This document shows, piece after piece, positions 34,830-46,212 of a stretch of 64,000 nucleotides of DNA. The notes below the pieces were generated by a model that saw only the letters and a list, made by a program, of their open reading frames with translations, was not told the DNA's origin and made no database searches. The DNA lies in the NCBI RefSeq assembly GCF_910594005.1, contig NC_057819.1:122299669-122363668 (forward strand), written 5' to 3'. This stretch comes from Cervus elaphus (taxonomy: Eukaryota; Chordata; Mammalia; Artiodactyla; Cervidae). A program made the translations under genes and the position numbers. Every line of letters begins with the position of its first letter. Within the stretch, counting starts at the first letter, position 1.

Positions 34830-35690
34830 TGTTGACCTCTTATTTAACTTCTATGCAGAGTACATCATGCAAAATGCCGGGCTGGATGAAGCACAAGCTG
34901 GAATCAAACTGCTGGGAGAAATACCAACAACCTCATAGATGCAGACGATACCACTCTAAATGGCAGAAAGTGAAGAGGAACTAAAGAACCTCCTGATGAG
35001 GGTGAAAGAGGAGAGTGTAAAAGCTCCCTTAAACATTCATAAAACTAAGATCGTAGCACCTGATCCCATCACTTCAAGGCAAAAAAAGGGGAAAAATGGA
35101 AGCAGTGACAGATTTTCTTTTCTTGGGCTCCAAAATCACTGTGGATGGTGACTGCAGCCAAAAATTAAAAGACACTTGCTTCTTTCAGAAGGAAGGAAAG
35201 CTATGACAAACCTAGACAGCATGTTAAAAGGCAGAGACATCACTTTGCTGACAAAGTTCCATATAGCCAAGCTATGGTTTCTTCAGTAGTCATGGACAGA
35301 TGTGAGACTTGGACCATAAAAAATGAGTGCCGAAGAATGGTTGCTTTTGAACGGTGGTGCTGGAGAAGACTCCTGAGAGTCCCTTGGACTGCAAGGAGAT
35401 CAAACCAGCCAATCCTAAAGGAAATCAATCCTGAATATTCACTGGAAGGACTAATGCTGAGCTGAAGCTCCAATACATTGGCCACCTGACTCACTGGCAA
35501 AGACCCTGATCCTGGGTAAGACTGAAGTCAAAAGGAGAAGGAGGCAGCAGAGGACGAGGTAGTTGGACAGCATCACTGACTCAATGGACACAAATCTGAG
35601 CAAACTCTGGAAGATAGGGAAGGACAGGGGAGCCTGGCATGCTGCTGCCCATGAGGTCACAGAGTCAGACACAACTTAGCAACCCAACAA
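34830..35690 (+). mobile_element. BovB LINE 3' portion, sense, degraded
   Basis: About 860 bp follows the BovB reverse-transcriptase C-terminal region and 3' end. It starts at the tatttaacttctatgcagag motif, passes a degraded catalytic region and ends at agtcagacacaacttagcaa. Stops and frameshifts are frequent. Confidence 0.88.
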
Positions 35691-36785
35691 GAACAACTTT
35701 TGTAAATGCTGTGCAATGAACACGTTGTCATGATAAGGGGGAAACAGTGATCTAATGTTTGAGTCACCTAGTGAAACCCTCCCCTTCCAGGCAGAGCTGC
35801 CTCCCCCTGGCTACTGTGGCCACTGAATCTCCGTTTCTGTTGCCCCATCAGCAAGGTGACTTCAAGGTACACTGACAGGGCTCCTTCCCAGAGAGGAGAG
35901 GAGAGCGCACCAGGGTCTGGGCAGCCCGGACCATCAGGGACCCTGGAGGGCGCTGTGGGGACCACATAGTTCAGCGAGACTGGCGGATCCCCGCCTCTGC
36001 CCTGACTCTGAGGGGGCCAGAGCAGGAGTTAGACCCTCAGGATCGAGTTACTCAGTGCATGACGCCGGGGGCAGAGCCAGAGCCGGACCTACCTCATGTT
36101 CCCTGAAGCAGCAACAAATCACCCCAGCTAACAAGCACTTCCATTAATAAAATGTTATACTATTTTGAAGAAACTAAAGAATGTTCAGATAAATGGAATG
36201 ACATATCTGGGTCTTGGTTGAGGAAGGATTAATAGTGAAAATGTAATTCTTTCAAAAATGCAGTGTAAAGACAAATAATTCCCAAGAGCACAGAAGGCTG
36301 GGGCAGCTTGGGACAAAATAACCAGATGTTTGAGGAATGCAGCCATTTCAGAAAGCAAACATCATGTTTCTGGGTGTCTCCATCAGAAAGAGAAATATTA
36401 ATCGGTCAAGAAGTTTAGTCTTACATTTTAAAACTTAGAAATGTCTAAAACACAAAAGTTCCATGATCTCTAGTGATGAGGATTTTGCACTTTCACTGCC
36501 GTGGCCTGGGTCCAATCCTTAGCTGAGAAATTGAGATCCCACAAGTCACGTGGCTCGGCCAGCTTGGCTGAAAATATTCTGGACCGTGAGAGTGAAATGA
36601 CCGGGACTGAATGCTGACATCCGGACTGCAGGAGCCCTAGGGAGATCACTGAAAATGAAGAGGAAGGATGTACATTTCTTGGAGTTTAAAAAAAAGAAGA
36701 AAAGAAAATGAAAGATTTTGGTTAGAAAGGGGATATAGGCACTAGGCAGAGGAAGTAAGGAAAACACTCCCCTCACCTCACCAAG
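35691..36785. other. Intergenic up to the start of recognisable unit B
   Basis: AT-rich unique sequence with a CHR-type SINE remnant at about 36,475-36,560 (tttcactgccgtggcctggg). The left edge of the duplicated unit must lie at or before 36,912, but it cannot be located because unit A begins at the window edge. Confidence 0.5.
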
Positions 36786-37005
36786 GGCTTCCTAGATGGC
36801 TCAGTGGTAGAGAATTTGCCTCACAAAGCAGGAGATGCAGGAGGCAAGGGTTCAATGCCTGGGTCAGGAAGATCCCCTGGACAAGGAAATGGCAAGCCAC
36901 TCCAGGATTCTTGCCTGGAGAATCCCATGGACAGAGGAGCCTGGCAGGCTACAGACCATAGTATCGCACAGAGTTGGACACGACTAAAGCAACTTAGCAC
37001 GCATG
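36786..37005 (+). repeat. Bov-tA SINE at the start of unit B, sense
   Basis: The complete SINE starts ggcttcctagatggctcagt, with the 3' half matching bases 1-96. It shows what precedes the window start in unit A if the duplication extends that far. Confidence 0.85.
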
Positions 37006-37680
37006 CATTACAAACCGATTACAGTATAGTAGTGCTACATGGCCATTGCGTTAGTGGGGTACCAAGGCTAGCTTTGTTGGACTCACAAATTAGACTTGGG
37101 AATGTGCTCTCAAATCAGAACTGGTTCATATGTAGGGGACTCACTGTATAACACTTAAAATATTTGTCATCTAATAGAATAGCTTCCAAATATATGATAA
37201 AAGATTGCTGGAACTACAGGGAGAAATGGATGATTCTCCGTCTACTGAGCAATTCCAACCCACCTCTCCCAACCATTGACAAATCAGCTCAAGCTGAAAA
37301 CATTTGGCAAGTACCTAAAAGATCTACATTACCCCACTGACCACCTTGATGGCAGGGACCCCAGAAGATACAGGAATGTCTCAAGGACCTGAGGCATTTA
37401 CAAAAATTGTGTGTGTGTGGCAACTGAGACACAAAATGGCAAAATATCCCAGTGCGGGAGCCCTGAGAATGAGGACAGAAGTCAGAAAGAAGTCACAAGT
37501 TGCTAACAAAAAGATAAACATGCCACCACTTCTGGAATATGAAGACTGTGCTGCTGAATGTTTGTTTGTAGTTAGATAGGAAATCAGAACTAAAATCGAC
37601 AAATTCCTAGAACCAAGAGAAAACGAAACTCCACCCTTCACATGATGCAGCAGATGCTACGATTTGAGGGTGAAACTTTC

Positions 37681-38787
37681 TTTTTTTTTTTGTAGTACTT
37701 TTTTTTTTTAATTTATTTTTTTGTCATACATTGATATGAATCAGCCATAGATTTACACGTATTCCCCATCCCGAACCCCCCCTCCCACCTCCCTCTCCAC
37801 CCGATTCCTCTGGGTCTTCCCAGTGCACCAGGCCCGAGCACTTGTCTCATGCATCCCACCTGGGCTGGTGATCTGTTTCACCATAAATAGTATACATGCT
37901 GTTCTTTTGAAATATCCCACCCTCACATTCTCCCACAGAGTTCAAAAGTCTGTTCTGTACTTCTGTGTCTCTTTTTCTGTTTTGCATATAGGGTTATCAT
38001 TACCATCTTTCTAAATTCCATATATATGCGTTAGTATGCTGTAATGTTCTTTATCTTTCTGGCTTACTTCACTCTGTATAAGGGGCTCCAGTTTCATCCA
38101 TCTCATTAGGACTGATTCAAATGAATTCTTTTTAACAGCTGAGTAATATTCCATGGTGTATATGTACCACAGCTTCCTTATCCATTCATCTGCTGATGGG
38201 CATCTAGGTTGCTTCCATGTCATGGCTATTATAAAGAGTGCTGCGATGAACATTGGGGTGCACGTGTCTCTTTCAGATCTGGTTTCCTCAGTGTGTATGC
38301 CCAGAAGTGGGATTGCTGGGTCATATGGCAGTTCTATTTCCAGTTTTTTAAGAAATCTCCACACTGTTTTCCATAGCGGCTGTACTAGTTTGCATTCCCA
38401 CCAACAGTGTAAGAGGGTTCCCTTTTCTCCACACCCTCTCCAGCATTTATTGCTTGTAGACTTTTGGATAGCAGCCATCCTGATTGGCGAGTAATGGTAC
38501 CTCATTGTGGTTTTGATTTGCATTTCTCTAATAATGAGTGATGTTGATCATCTTTTCATGTGTTTGTTAGCCATCTGTATGTCTTCTTTGGAGAAATGTC
38601 TGTTTAGTTCTTTGGCCCATTTTTTGATTGGGTCATTTATTTTTCTGGAATTGAACTGCAGGAGTTGCTTGTATATTTTTGAGATTAATCCTTTGTCTGT
38701 TTCTTCATTTGCTATTATTTTCTCCCAATCTGAGGGCTGTCTTTTCACCTTACTTATAGTTTCCTTTGTAGTGCAAAAGCTTCTAAG
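37681..38787 (-). mobile_element. 5'-truncated L1 LINE, unit B only, with 15-bp target-site duplication
   Basis: The repeat gagggtgaaactttc flanks the element at 37,666-37,680 and 38,788-38,802, and occurs once in unit A near 759-773. The element lies on the minus strand: the T-rich start is its poly(A) tail, followed by 3' UTR and then about 0.8 kb of ORF2 C-terminus. Recognisable residues include ELNRHFSKEDIQMANKHMKR and, after an in-frame TGA near 38,545, WYIYTMEYYSAVKKN. Only the end of ORF2 is present, so it cannot move on its own. It inserted after the duplication or was lost precisely from unit A, which is unlikely. Confidence 0.95.
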
Positions 38788-38802
38788 GAGGGTGAAACTT
38801 TC

Positions 38803-39042
38803 AAGAGAAGTAAAGGGACGACACCGAGGTAGCCTACTGCCCTTCAAAGACAGGGACCCAGGTTGCACAGGAGAAGATGCATGCCTTAGACAAGCGAGAG
38901 TGTTTGTACAGACACAAGAAATGTCAGGCAAGCTCTAAGAGGACGTGTCCACAAATGTTCCCTTTGGGAAGTAAACAGGAGTCCCAGTGAGATACAGCAC
39001 AGTTCATTTATCTTACCTTCTTGGGACATTTGAGTGGTTTCA
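38803..39042. other. Unit B intergenic, continuation of the L1-interrupted segment
   Basis: Matches bases 774-1,011 of unit A. No gene seen. Confidence 0.55.
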
Positions 39043-39621
39043 GTGCAGTTCAGTTCAGTGGCTCAGTTGTGGCCGAATCTTTGCAACCCCATGAACCACA
39101 GCACACCAGGCCTCCCTGTCCATCACCAACTCCCTGAGTCCACCAAAACCCGTGTCCATCGAGTCGGTGATGCCATCCAACCATCTCATCCTCTGTCGTC
39201 CCCTCTTCCTCCTGCCCTCAATCTTTCCCAGCATCAGGGTCTTTTCAAATGAGTCAGCTCTTTGCATCAGGTGGCCAAAGTATTGGAGTTTCAGCTTCAA
39301 CATCAGTCCTTTCAATGTACACTCAGGACTGATCTCCTTTAGGATGCACTTGTTGGATTTCCTTGAAATCCAAGGGACTCTCAAGAGTCTTCTCCAACAC
39401 CACAGTTCAAAACCATTGATTCTTCTGTGCTCAGCTTTCTTCACAGACCAACTCTCACATCCATACTTGACCACTGGAAAAACCATAGCCTTGACTAGAT
39501 GGACCTTTGTTGGCAAAGTAACGTCTCTGCTTTTTTATTTGCTGTCTAAGTTGGTCATAACTTTCTTTCCAAGGAGTGTTTCTTAATTTCATTGCTGCAA
39601 TCACCATCTGCAGTGGTTTAC
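39043..39621 (-). mobile_element. BovB LINE 3' fragment, antisense (unit B copy)
   Basis: Counterpart of 1,012-1,590. Here the minus-strand frame stays open for 153 codons (to 39,516), longer than in unit A, and includes CESWSVKKAEHRRINGFELW-type BovB residues. It is still only a 3' fragment. Confidence 0.9.
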
Positions 39622-41930
39622 TTTCAACATAAACTAGTTTCATTTTGAAATGCTTTATCAGGATACCCATTTTCATCAAGGTCCCAGGAGATCTCATTCT
39701 GTAGGGACAAGACTCTAAGTGCTCAGCCGATGCTCAAGGCCCGTCAGTGTGTGGGACTCTCCTCTCCTCCTGCTTCAACAGCCCCTCCCCAGGAGTCCCC
39801 ATGAGCTGAGAGACACTAGGCAAGGCTGGATGTGAGGGGAAGCAAGGGCTGATTTGGAAGGTGGCCTTGGGACTAGACCCTCCTTCCAGCACAGAGGGGA
39901 ATGGTGGGCAAGCATCAAACAAGACGTGTGGCAATTTGGTTCCCAGGCTGGATCATTGTGAGGCCCTTCTCTACTGCCTTGATGGCCCTTGGGATGGGCC
40001 CAGGGACCCAGGCCTCTGTGCCTCTTTGTGGGGAGGATGAATTTCACACTGACTTTCGTGCCACCTTCCTGTGAGGACAACTGACTTTGAGGTTTGTTTA
40101 TCCACCAGACAAAGGTTACTCCTTTGGCACAGCCAGGACTTTGAACTGTTCAACCCAGCTCCAGACACCAGGGTGTTGGTTAACCTTCAGGCCCTGAGTC
40201 CAGCTGGAGAGATGGCCCTTTTGCCCCTGACCTCCTTGAAGATCTAGAGGCTCCACCTGTGGAGCAGCTGGAATGCTCTGTCCTGTCCAGTCTGGGCCAT
40301 TCCTCTTTCACGCACAAAATTGAGGGATCCCTCAGAACGTGGTTCTGCATCCTCCTCTCTTTACATGAAAGCTGGGCATCACCCACACCAGCAACTCTGC
40401 CCACCCGACAAGGACTTGCCCAGCCTGAGTCCACAGCCTCTCCCCTGGCGGCCCAGAGACACCTCTTTGCCCCTTACTCCACTCTACGCCCTGCCAGCAG
40501 GTCACTTTGGGTTCTAGTGGAAGGGGACAGTCCACATGCCACTCAGTTGGCACTGAGGACTCTGGGCTTCCTTACCCCACCTCCAAACAACCAATAACTC
40601 TGGGGTCTCCCTTCTCCATACACCTTCCAGGCTTCTGCACCCCCATGGAAGCACCTTCAGACTCACCGCCCCCACCCCACTCCTGCCTTCCAGGGGCCTT
40701 TATTGGAAGTGCAGGTCTGATGAGGGACGTCCTGCATGGAACAGAAACATACTCTTTCTCCTGCCCCACAACCCTGCCACAGCATCCCTGCTGGGTCTCT
40801 CTCTCCGAGCCTCTCTCCTTGGGGGTGAGGGTGGGCAGAGCCAGGCCCAGCCCTGCACATGCCCCTTTGTCTCTGGCCACCCTTGACTCATGACTCCACC
40901 GCCCCAGGTGTGAGCTCACGGGACACGCGCTGCCCGCAGCGGCGGCTGCACACCGGCCCCTCTGCCACAAGAAGGTGAAGCCTGGAGGGTGTGAGCAGGC
41001 AGGTAGGCCAGCGGGGAGTGACAACAGCAGCCCTCCTCCTGGTCTGCAGGAAATCTGGGCCCGGCTGGCGAGAGCCCAGAGGCTAGCAAGGCTGGACATG
41101 GACCAAGGACTCCGGATTCAAGTCAACAGCAGCCGCTTGCCTCCAGCAATTGGAAAAAAACGGAGCCTAAAGTCGAACAAAGAATGATTCAAACACCTCT
41201 GGCCTTCCCCACCCTTGTGACTCTCACACATTTCCCTCATTCCCCACTTTCAGCGTCTCAAAGAGAAACTTCTATCTTAGTGATTTTTATAGGCACCAAA
41301 CCATTTGTACCTGAGAAGCGTGCACACCCCATAAGGAAACTCCCAGCTCTCAGCGCTGCTCTGAGGTCAGCGCCTACTGGACTCCACCCTCTGGGAATGA
41401 CCCCACTCAGGTCTGTCCCGGGGTCACCTGTTTTGGCCACAGAGAGTCTCCACACCCACCCTGCTAGGACCCTCCGTGGGGAGGGAGCCGGGAAGAGGGG
41501 CTCCTTCTGCTCAAGGGCTAATGAAGGACAACTTATATTTTAAGCTCTTTACTGCTTGCTCCTATTCATTCTCTCTCCTTATCCCTGCCTGTGCCCCCAG
41601 CATGACTTCTATCCAGGTGGCCCCAACTTGCATTTCTGACAAGTTGCAATCAGGCTCTGAGGATTCTCAGTGGGCAGGGCTCTGCCCAGTGTCTGTGTGT
41701 GGGGGTGATGCACACAGCAGGGGTCTGGCAGCTCCCCAGATCCATGCAGGGGCGTGAGTACACCCAGCTCCCCAAATAAGGATCTGTTCAGAGGAAGCTT
41801 GAAAGTAGAGAACTCCAGGAACTAACTCTCCTGGAAAACTGTCACCTACCGTTTTCTTTCGAAGGATCATCTAATCCCCTGCGTCTAATAAAAATATAAT
41901 AAGGAATTCACTATCAAGAAAATCATCTCT
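39622..41930. other. Upstream flank of SECTM1-B, no gene seen
   Basis: This matches 1,591-3,598 of unit A at about 98%, except at 40,598-40,997, where 400 bp occupies the place of the 103-bp unit A-specific segment. That 400 bp ends in a short GC-rich patch (gctgcccgcagcggcggctg) and is probably the ancestral sequence. Confidence 0.55.
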
Positions 41931-41939
41931 TTCCCTGAA
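41931..41939 (+). promoter_or_regulatory. Candidate STAT (GAS) site upstream of SECTM1-B exon 1
   Basis: TTCCCTGAA is retained at the position equivalent to 3,599-3,607, despite nearby substitutions. It is a candidate only. Confidence 0.35.
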
Positions 41940-42051
41940 CTCAGGGCAGTTCCTGAAACTCGTGTGACTTCCCATAACTTGAAGTCCCTTCCTGAATGTA
42001 GGACCTGGGTGTCAGACCTCACGTGCATGGATCCTGAATCCTCCTTCCCGC

Positions 42052-42400
42052 CTCCTCCTTGCCTGGCTCCGCCCTGGAGTCATCATTGGGGTTTAGTCCA
42101 GCCGCGCAGACCAGCGCACAGACAGGCTGCAGCTGCGGACGGCGGGCGGGCAGGAGGCGTGCAGGAGCCGCGGGCGTGGAGGCGCCGGGGTCCCGGGGCG
42201 CAGGTGAGAGCTGGAGGGGCGCTGGCCGGGGCTCCTGGTGTCGGACCGCTCCGCGCGCGCACACAGGGGCTGGGTTGGTGGAGATGGGGCGCTGAGCTCT
42301 CGGGCTCCGCGCTCTGCGCCTCCGCTGAGGGAGAGAAAAAGACAAAGACTTCGCAGTCCTGGTGGAGAACTGCGTCTCTGCAGGGCGGCCCCAGGCTTGG
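42052..42400 (+). promoter_or_regulatory. SECTM1: CpG-rich promoter region of SECTM1 copy B
   Basis: It is almost identical to 3,720-4,060, with the same GC-box-like ctccgccc, the same exon-like block and the same donor. The preserved CG density in both copies suggests that both promoters are kept methylation-free in the germline, or that the duplication is recent. Confidence 0.6.
42102..42203 (+). other. SECTM1: Putative noncoding exon 1 of SECTM1 copy B
   Basis: It ends gggcgcag before gtgaga at 42,204, as in copy A. The start is not determinable from sequence. Confidence 0.5.
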
Positions 42401-43969
42401 CTCTGCCCCTCTCTGGAGCAGAGAGTTGGCATCTTGAGCTCCCAGACGTCCACCCATCCGCACAGAGCCCCTGCTGCCCCGGACCACATGTGGGGCGAAA
42501 CACTTTCACATCCAGGCCAACACTGCTGCTGTCATACTTGCCCACACGCGCACTTTCATGCGCATACACACTTGTGTGCATTCACATGGGGCACACATGT
42601 ACACACAGCTCATTCACTCACAAACACTCATTAAAACAGAGCGAAACCTCTGAGACTTCTGCTAAGGTTGGGGGAGACTGGCACTCCATTGCCTCTGTCT
42701 ACGCTCTCCTTTCATTTTTGATTAAGCTGCAGCAGCAATCTCTAAATTCAATTCACCACCCACTACTGGTTAATGATCTGCAATTTGAAAGCAACTTTTC
42801 ACTCCCAGTGCCTGAGGAGCCAGAGCCCCTGGGAGGCCCTTATCCTGGGATTAAATAGAGAAGGTGATGGGGAGTACAGGGCCCCCCCCCCTTCCTCCCG
42901 CCCCCGGAGGGTGCATCCAGAAGGTGCAAGGAGGGGGAGGATTCTCAGAGGAAGTGCCTTGTGAAAGAGTGAGAAGTAGCCCAGCTGATGGGATGGCAGG
43001 TACTGATGGCAGGTGTGAGGCCGCAAGGTTTACAGACTCAGCCCCAGGCCTGGAGGAGCTTCTTACTGCCCAGTAGGGATCCCTCTTGGCCATAGCCACA
43101 GGGGCAGGACACCGCAAAGGCGCCCGGGACTGGGCCATCTCTTCCCTCTGAGCCAGGGTTGGGGCTCCGTTTCCGCTGTCTTCTGAAGGTGGTTGGTCGC
43201 CTCCCTCCACATTGTTGGTGAAAGGCCTGCCTGGAGAGCAGGGTGCTCACCTTCCCATGTGAATATCCTGGTACATAGCAAGTTACCAGTGAGCCTTTGC
43301 GTGGGAAAGCTGGTCCAGCTTCTCCTAGGTGCTGCAGGAGTGGAGATCCCTGCTGACCGAGAACCCCTGTGCCCCTGGTCAGCCGATAACCCTCGGGTCC
43401 ACACACCTGCTGCCTCAGTTTCCCCAAGGTCCTGTGGCAGGACAAAGTGCTGGCAATGGCATGCACTTTGCAAAGTGTTCCACTGACGCCCAAATGTGAC
43501 CAGGTCCCCAGTGACAGCACAAACCCCAGCTGTGTGCCCAGCTTAATATATGCAGATACCAGCACCTGTGAGAGTGATCTGAGAGAATTATGAATTCTTG
43601 CCTCACTTTTCCCAACTCCAGAATTCTCAGGACCCCTCCAGGTCTTGCCCCATGCATGCAGTCTTCCTGTTCCACCCCCGACCCTCTGCCTTCTCACCCC
43701 TATCTTCCCCTCTTGTGCCCTGGCCTCTCTCTCTCCCGTTTTTCTGTCCTTTGCAGCATCAGAGACAAGAGGAGAGACTCGGGCAGAGGAGTGGAAATGC
43801 CAAACTTAAAAACCCATCTGATTTTCAGATAACGAATCATTTTGAAATGTAAATATGTGGCAAATATTACATGAAATATATCTATATTTAAAAATAAGAC
43901 AATAGTGGGACCCCAGACTGATAAAATCATCAAAGGTACCTGAAGACACAGGGAGCTCCTCCCATCCCT

Positions 43970-44219
43970 AGTCCAGTTCCTCCACCCCAGACCAGCTCCT
44001 TAATCCCAGTCCAGCTCCTCCATCCTCAGTCCAGCTTCTCCATCCCAGTCCAGCTTCTCCATCCCAGTCCAGCTCCTCCAACCCAGGCAAGCTCCTCCAT
44101 CCCAGACCAGCTGCCGCCATCCCCATTCCAGCTCATCCATCTTCAGACCAGCCCCTCCATCCCAGTCCAGCCCCTACATCCCAGTCCAGCTCCTCCATCC
44201 CCAGTCCAGCTCTTTGCAG
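43970..44219 (+). repeat. Minisatellite, 19-20 bp unit, 12-13 copies (unit B)
   Basis: This is the expanded counterpart of 5,599-5,673. Units vary around agtccagctcctccatccc, with several unique variants (ctgccgccatcccc, cccctacatccc), so the array was not made by one recent burst. Confidence 0.9.
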
Positions 44220-44891
44220 ACAGCCCTTCCGCACTATCTATAAGGTGGAAAAAGTCTGTGTCTCCGTTGTACCGGTTTGGTTTCGTTGAGACTTGTCTAT
44301 GGTTTCAAGGATCTGCCCCAACCTGGAGTTCTTCCCAGCTCCTAGGCTGTGTCGTCTGACAATGAGGAGCCAGGCCCAAGGTGGATGGAGTTTGGGGGCA
44401 GAGACTGGTGGGAAGGGACCCTGGCGTTTCCTTGTCCAGATTCTGGAATCCTCCAGGGCTTTCCCGGTGAGGAGAACGTCAGGGAGCGCATGAAGTTGGA
44501 TTGAGAGGTTAGTGTGTGAGCAGAGCCCCACCATGGCCTGGGGAAGGCTCAGAGAAGACTGGACGTTTAGGGGCAGCGGGAAGAGCAGCAGGGAGGCCCA
44601 ACCAGTGCCCGTCTGGGAGCTCACAGCTTCAGCAACCTTGGGCAACATGACAGAAGATGGCCAGGGGTCACCTTTGCACAGGCATTCTCCCTCAGGGGAC
44701 TCCAAGTGTTGGTAGAAAGTCTGTGACACTTCCTGGTTTCATACTCTTCTGGTCATTTCATTACCTGTGAGAACATACCTATAAACAACACATCTAGTGA
44801 CTACAAATGGGTATTTAAGGAAGCTAAAACAGATATTAATGTTTAAAAAATGAGTCAATGTAAAATAATTTATAGGACATAGGGGTATGTG

Positions 44892-45222
44892 AAAAGTGAA
44901 ATGTTAGTCACTCAGTCGTATCTGACTCTTTGTGACCCCATGGACTGTAGCCCACCAGGCTCTTGCATCCATGGGATTCTCCAGGCAAGAATACTGGAGT
45001 GGGTTGCCATGCCCTCCTCCAGGGAATCTTCCAGACCCATGGATCAAACCCAGGTCTCCCATGTTGCAGGCAGATTCTTTACCGTCTGATCCACCAGGGA
45101 AGCCCAAGAATACTGGAGTGGGTATTCTATCCTTTCTCCAGGGGATCTTCCCGACCCAGGAATCGAACTGGGGTCTCCTGTGTTGCAGGTAGATTCTTTA
45201 CCAGCTGAGCTACCAGGGAAGA
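44892..45222 (-). repeat. Two adjacent antisense Bov-tA SINEs (unit B)
   Basis: Counterpart of 6,350-6,685, with the same flanking imperfect direct repeat (aatttataggacataggg and aatttgtaggacataggg). Confidence 0.85.
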
Positions 45223-45786
45223 ACAAATTTGTAGGACATAGGGATACATAGTGCTGTGAAAACCACAGAGGTGGGGGCAGGGAGGCTGGCGAGACAGGCT
45301 CTCTGGGGTGTTTCCCTGGCAGGTAGACAGAATATGAGAAACTGAGGGCAGAGTGTGGTTGGGTGGGCCTGACTTAGGCTCAAGGAACCCCACACGCCTT
45401 TCTCAGAGGGCCATGCCCTCGCTGCTGGAAGACACCAGCTGCCCTCCCAGCCGGCCTCTGGACTTCAACCTGCTGCGTCCTTTTGCTTTCCTTTTACTGA
45501 TCAACACACACGCTACCTCCAGAATCCAGTTGGACAGGTCAGCGTGTTACAAAAACACCCTTTGCTGAGGTCACCCACTCTCCATGTCACCTGGGCCAGG
45601 TGCAGACCAAGGTTGACCTTTGACTCATTCAGCTCTGCTGAGGCACCTGCCCAGAGCTCATTGGAGGGGACTGACCGCACCCCTCATGTGACATCGGCCC
45701 TGCAGGGAATTCTGAGCAGGACTGCAGGGATTGAGCACCTATTGTAGGCAGAGCATGTGGGAGGCCCTAGGGGCCCTCCCCACGGC

Positions 45787-45789
<3 letters not shown>

Positions 45790-45824
<35 letters not shown>

Positions 45825-45838
45825 TGTGTGTGTGTGTG
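45790..45838 (+). repeat. GT microsatellite (unit B)
   Basis: A GT tract of about 49 bp interrupted by one TA step, against about 29 bp uninterrupted in unit A. Confidence 0.95.
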
Positions 45839-45997
45839 CTGTGTGCACGTGACAGTGTGTTCTCCCAGGGAGTGGGATTGGATCCTGGAAGCTTCTGAAG
45901 AGGCAGTGGCTTCGCCAGGCTAGCTTGTCCTGGCTCCACATGGAGTGAGACCCTGCGTGGTTCAGGACTGTGAAGGAACCCCCTCATTCATTTATTT

Positions 45998-46212
45998 TCA
46001 GTCAACATCCTGGTGGCTCAGAGAATCTGCCTCCTAGGCGGGAGACTCAGGTTTGATCTCTGGGTTGGGAAAATCCCCTGGAGAAGGGAAGGGCAACCTA
46101 CTCCAGTATTCTTGCCTGGAAAATCCCATGGACAGAGGACCCTGGAGGACTACAGTCCATGGGGTCACAAACAGTAAATAGGACTGAGTGACTTTCACTT
46201 TCACTTTTCACT
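45998..46212 (+). repeat. Bov-tA SINE, sense (unit B)
   Basis: Counterpart of 7,446-7,655. Confidence 0.85.

Noticed and set aside
17139..36785. Search for a remnant CD7 or a third SECTM1 between the units
   Set aside because: No DTGxYxC-type, SNAFSHIN-type or YEDMSHS-type sequence was found in any frame, so I report the CD7 loss as complete within what I can see.
38011..38931. Reverse-transcriptase-like frames on the minus strand
   Set aside because: They are the ORF2 C-terminus of a truncated L1 with an internal stop, not a retroviral or host gene.
39055..39516. 153-codon minus-strand frame that looks protein-like
   Set aside because: It is the end of the BovB reverse-transcriptase frame, a transposon fragment and not a host gene.
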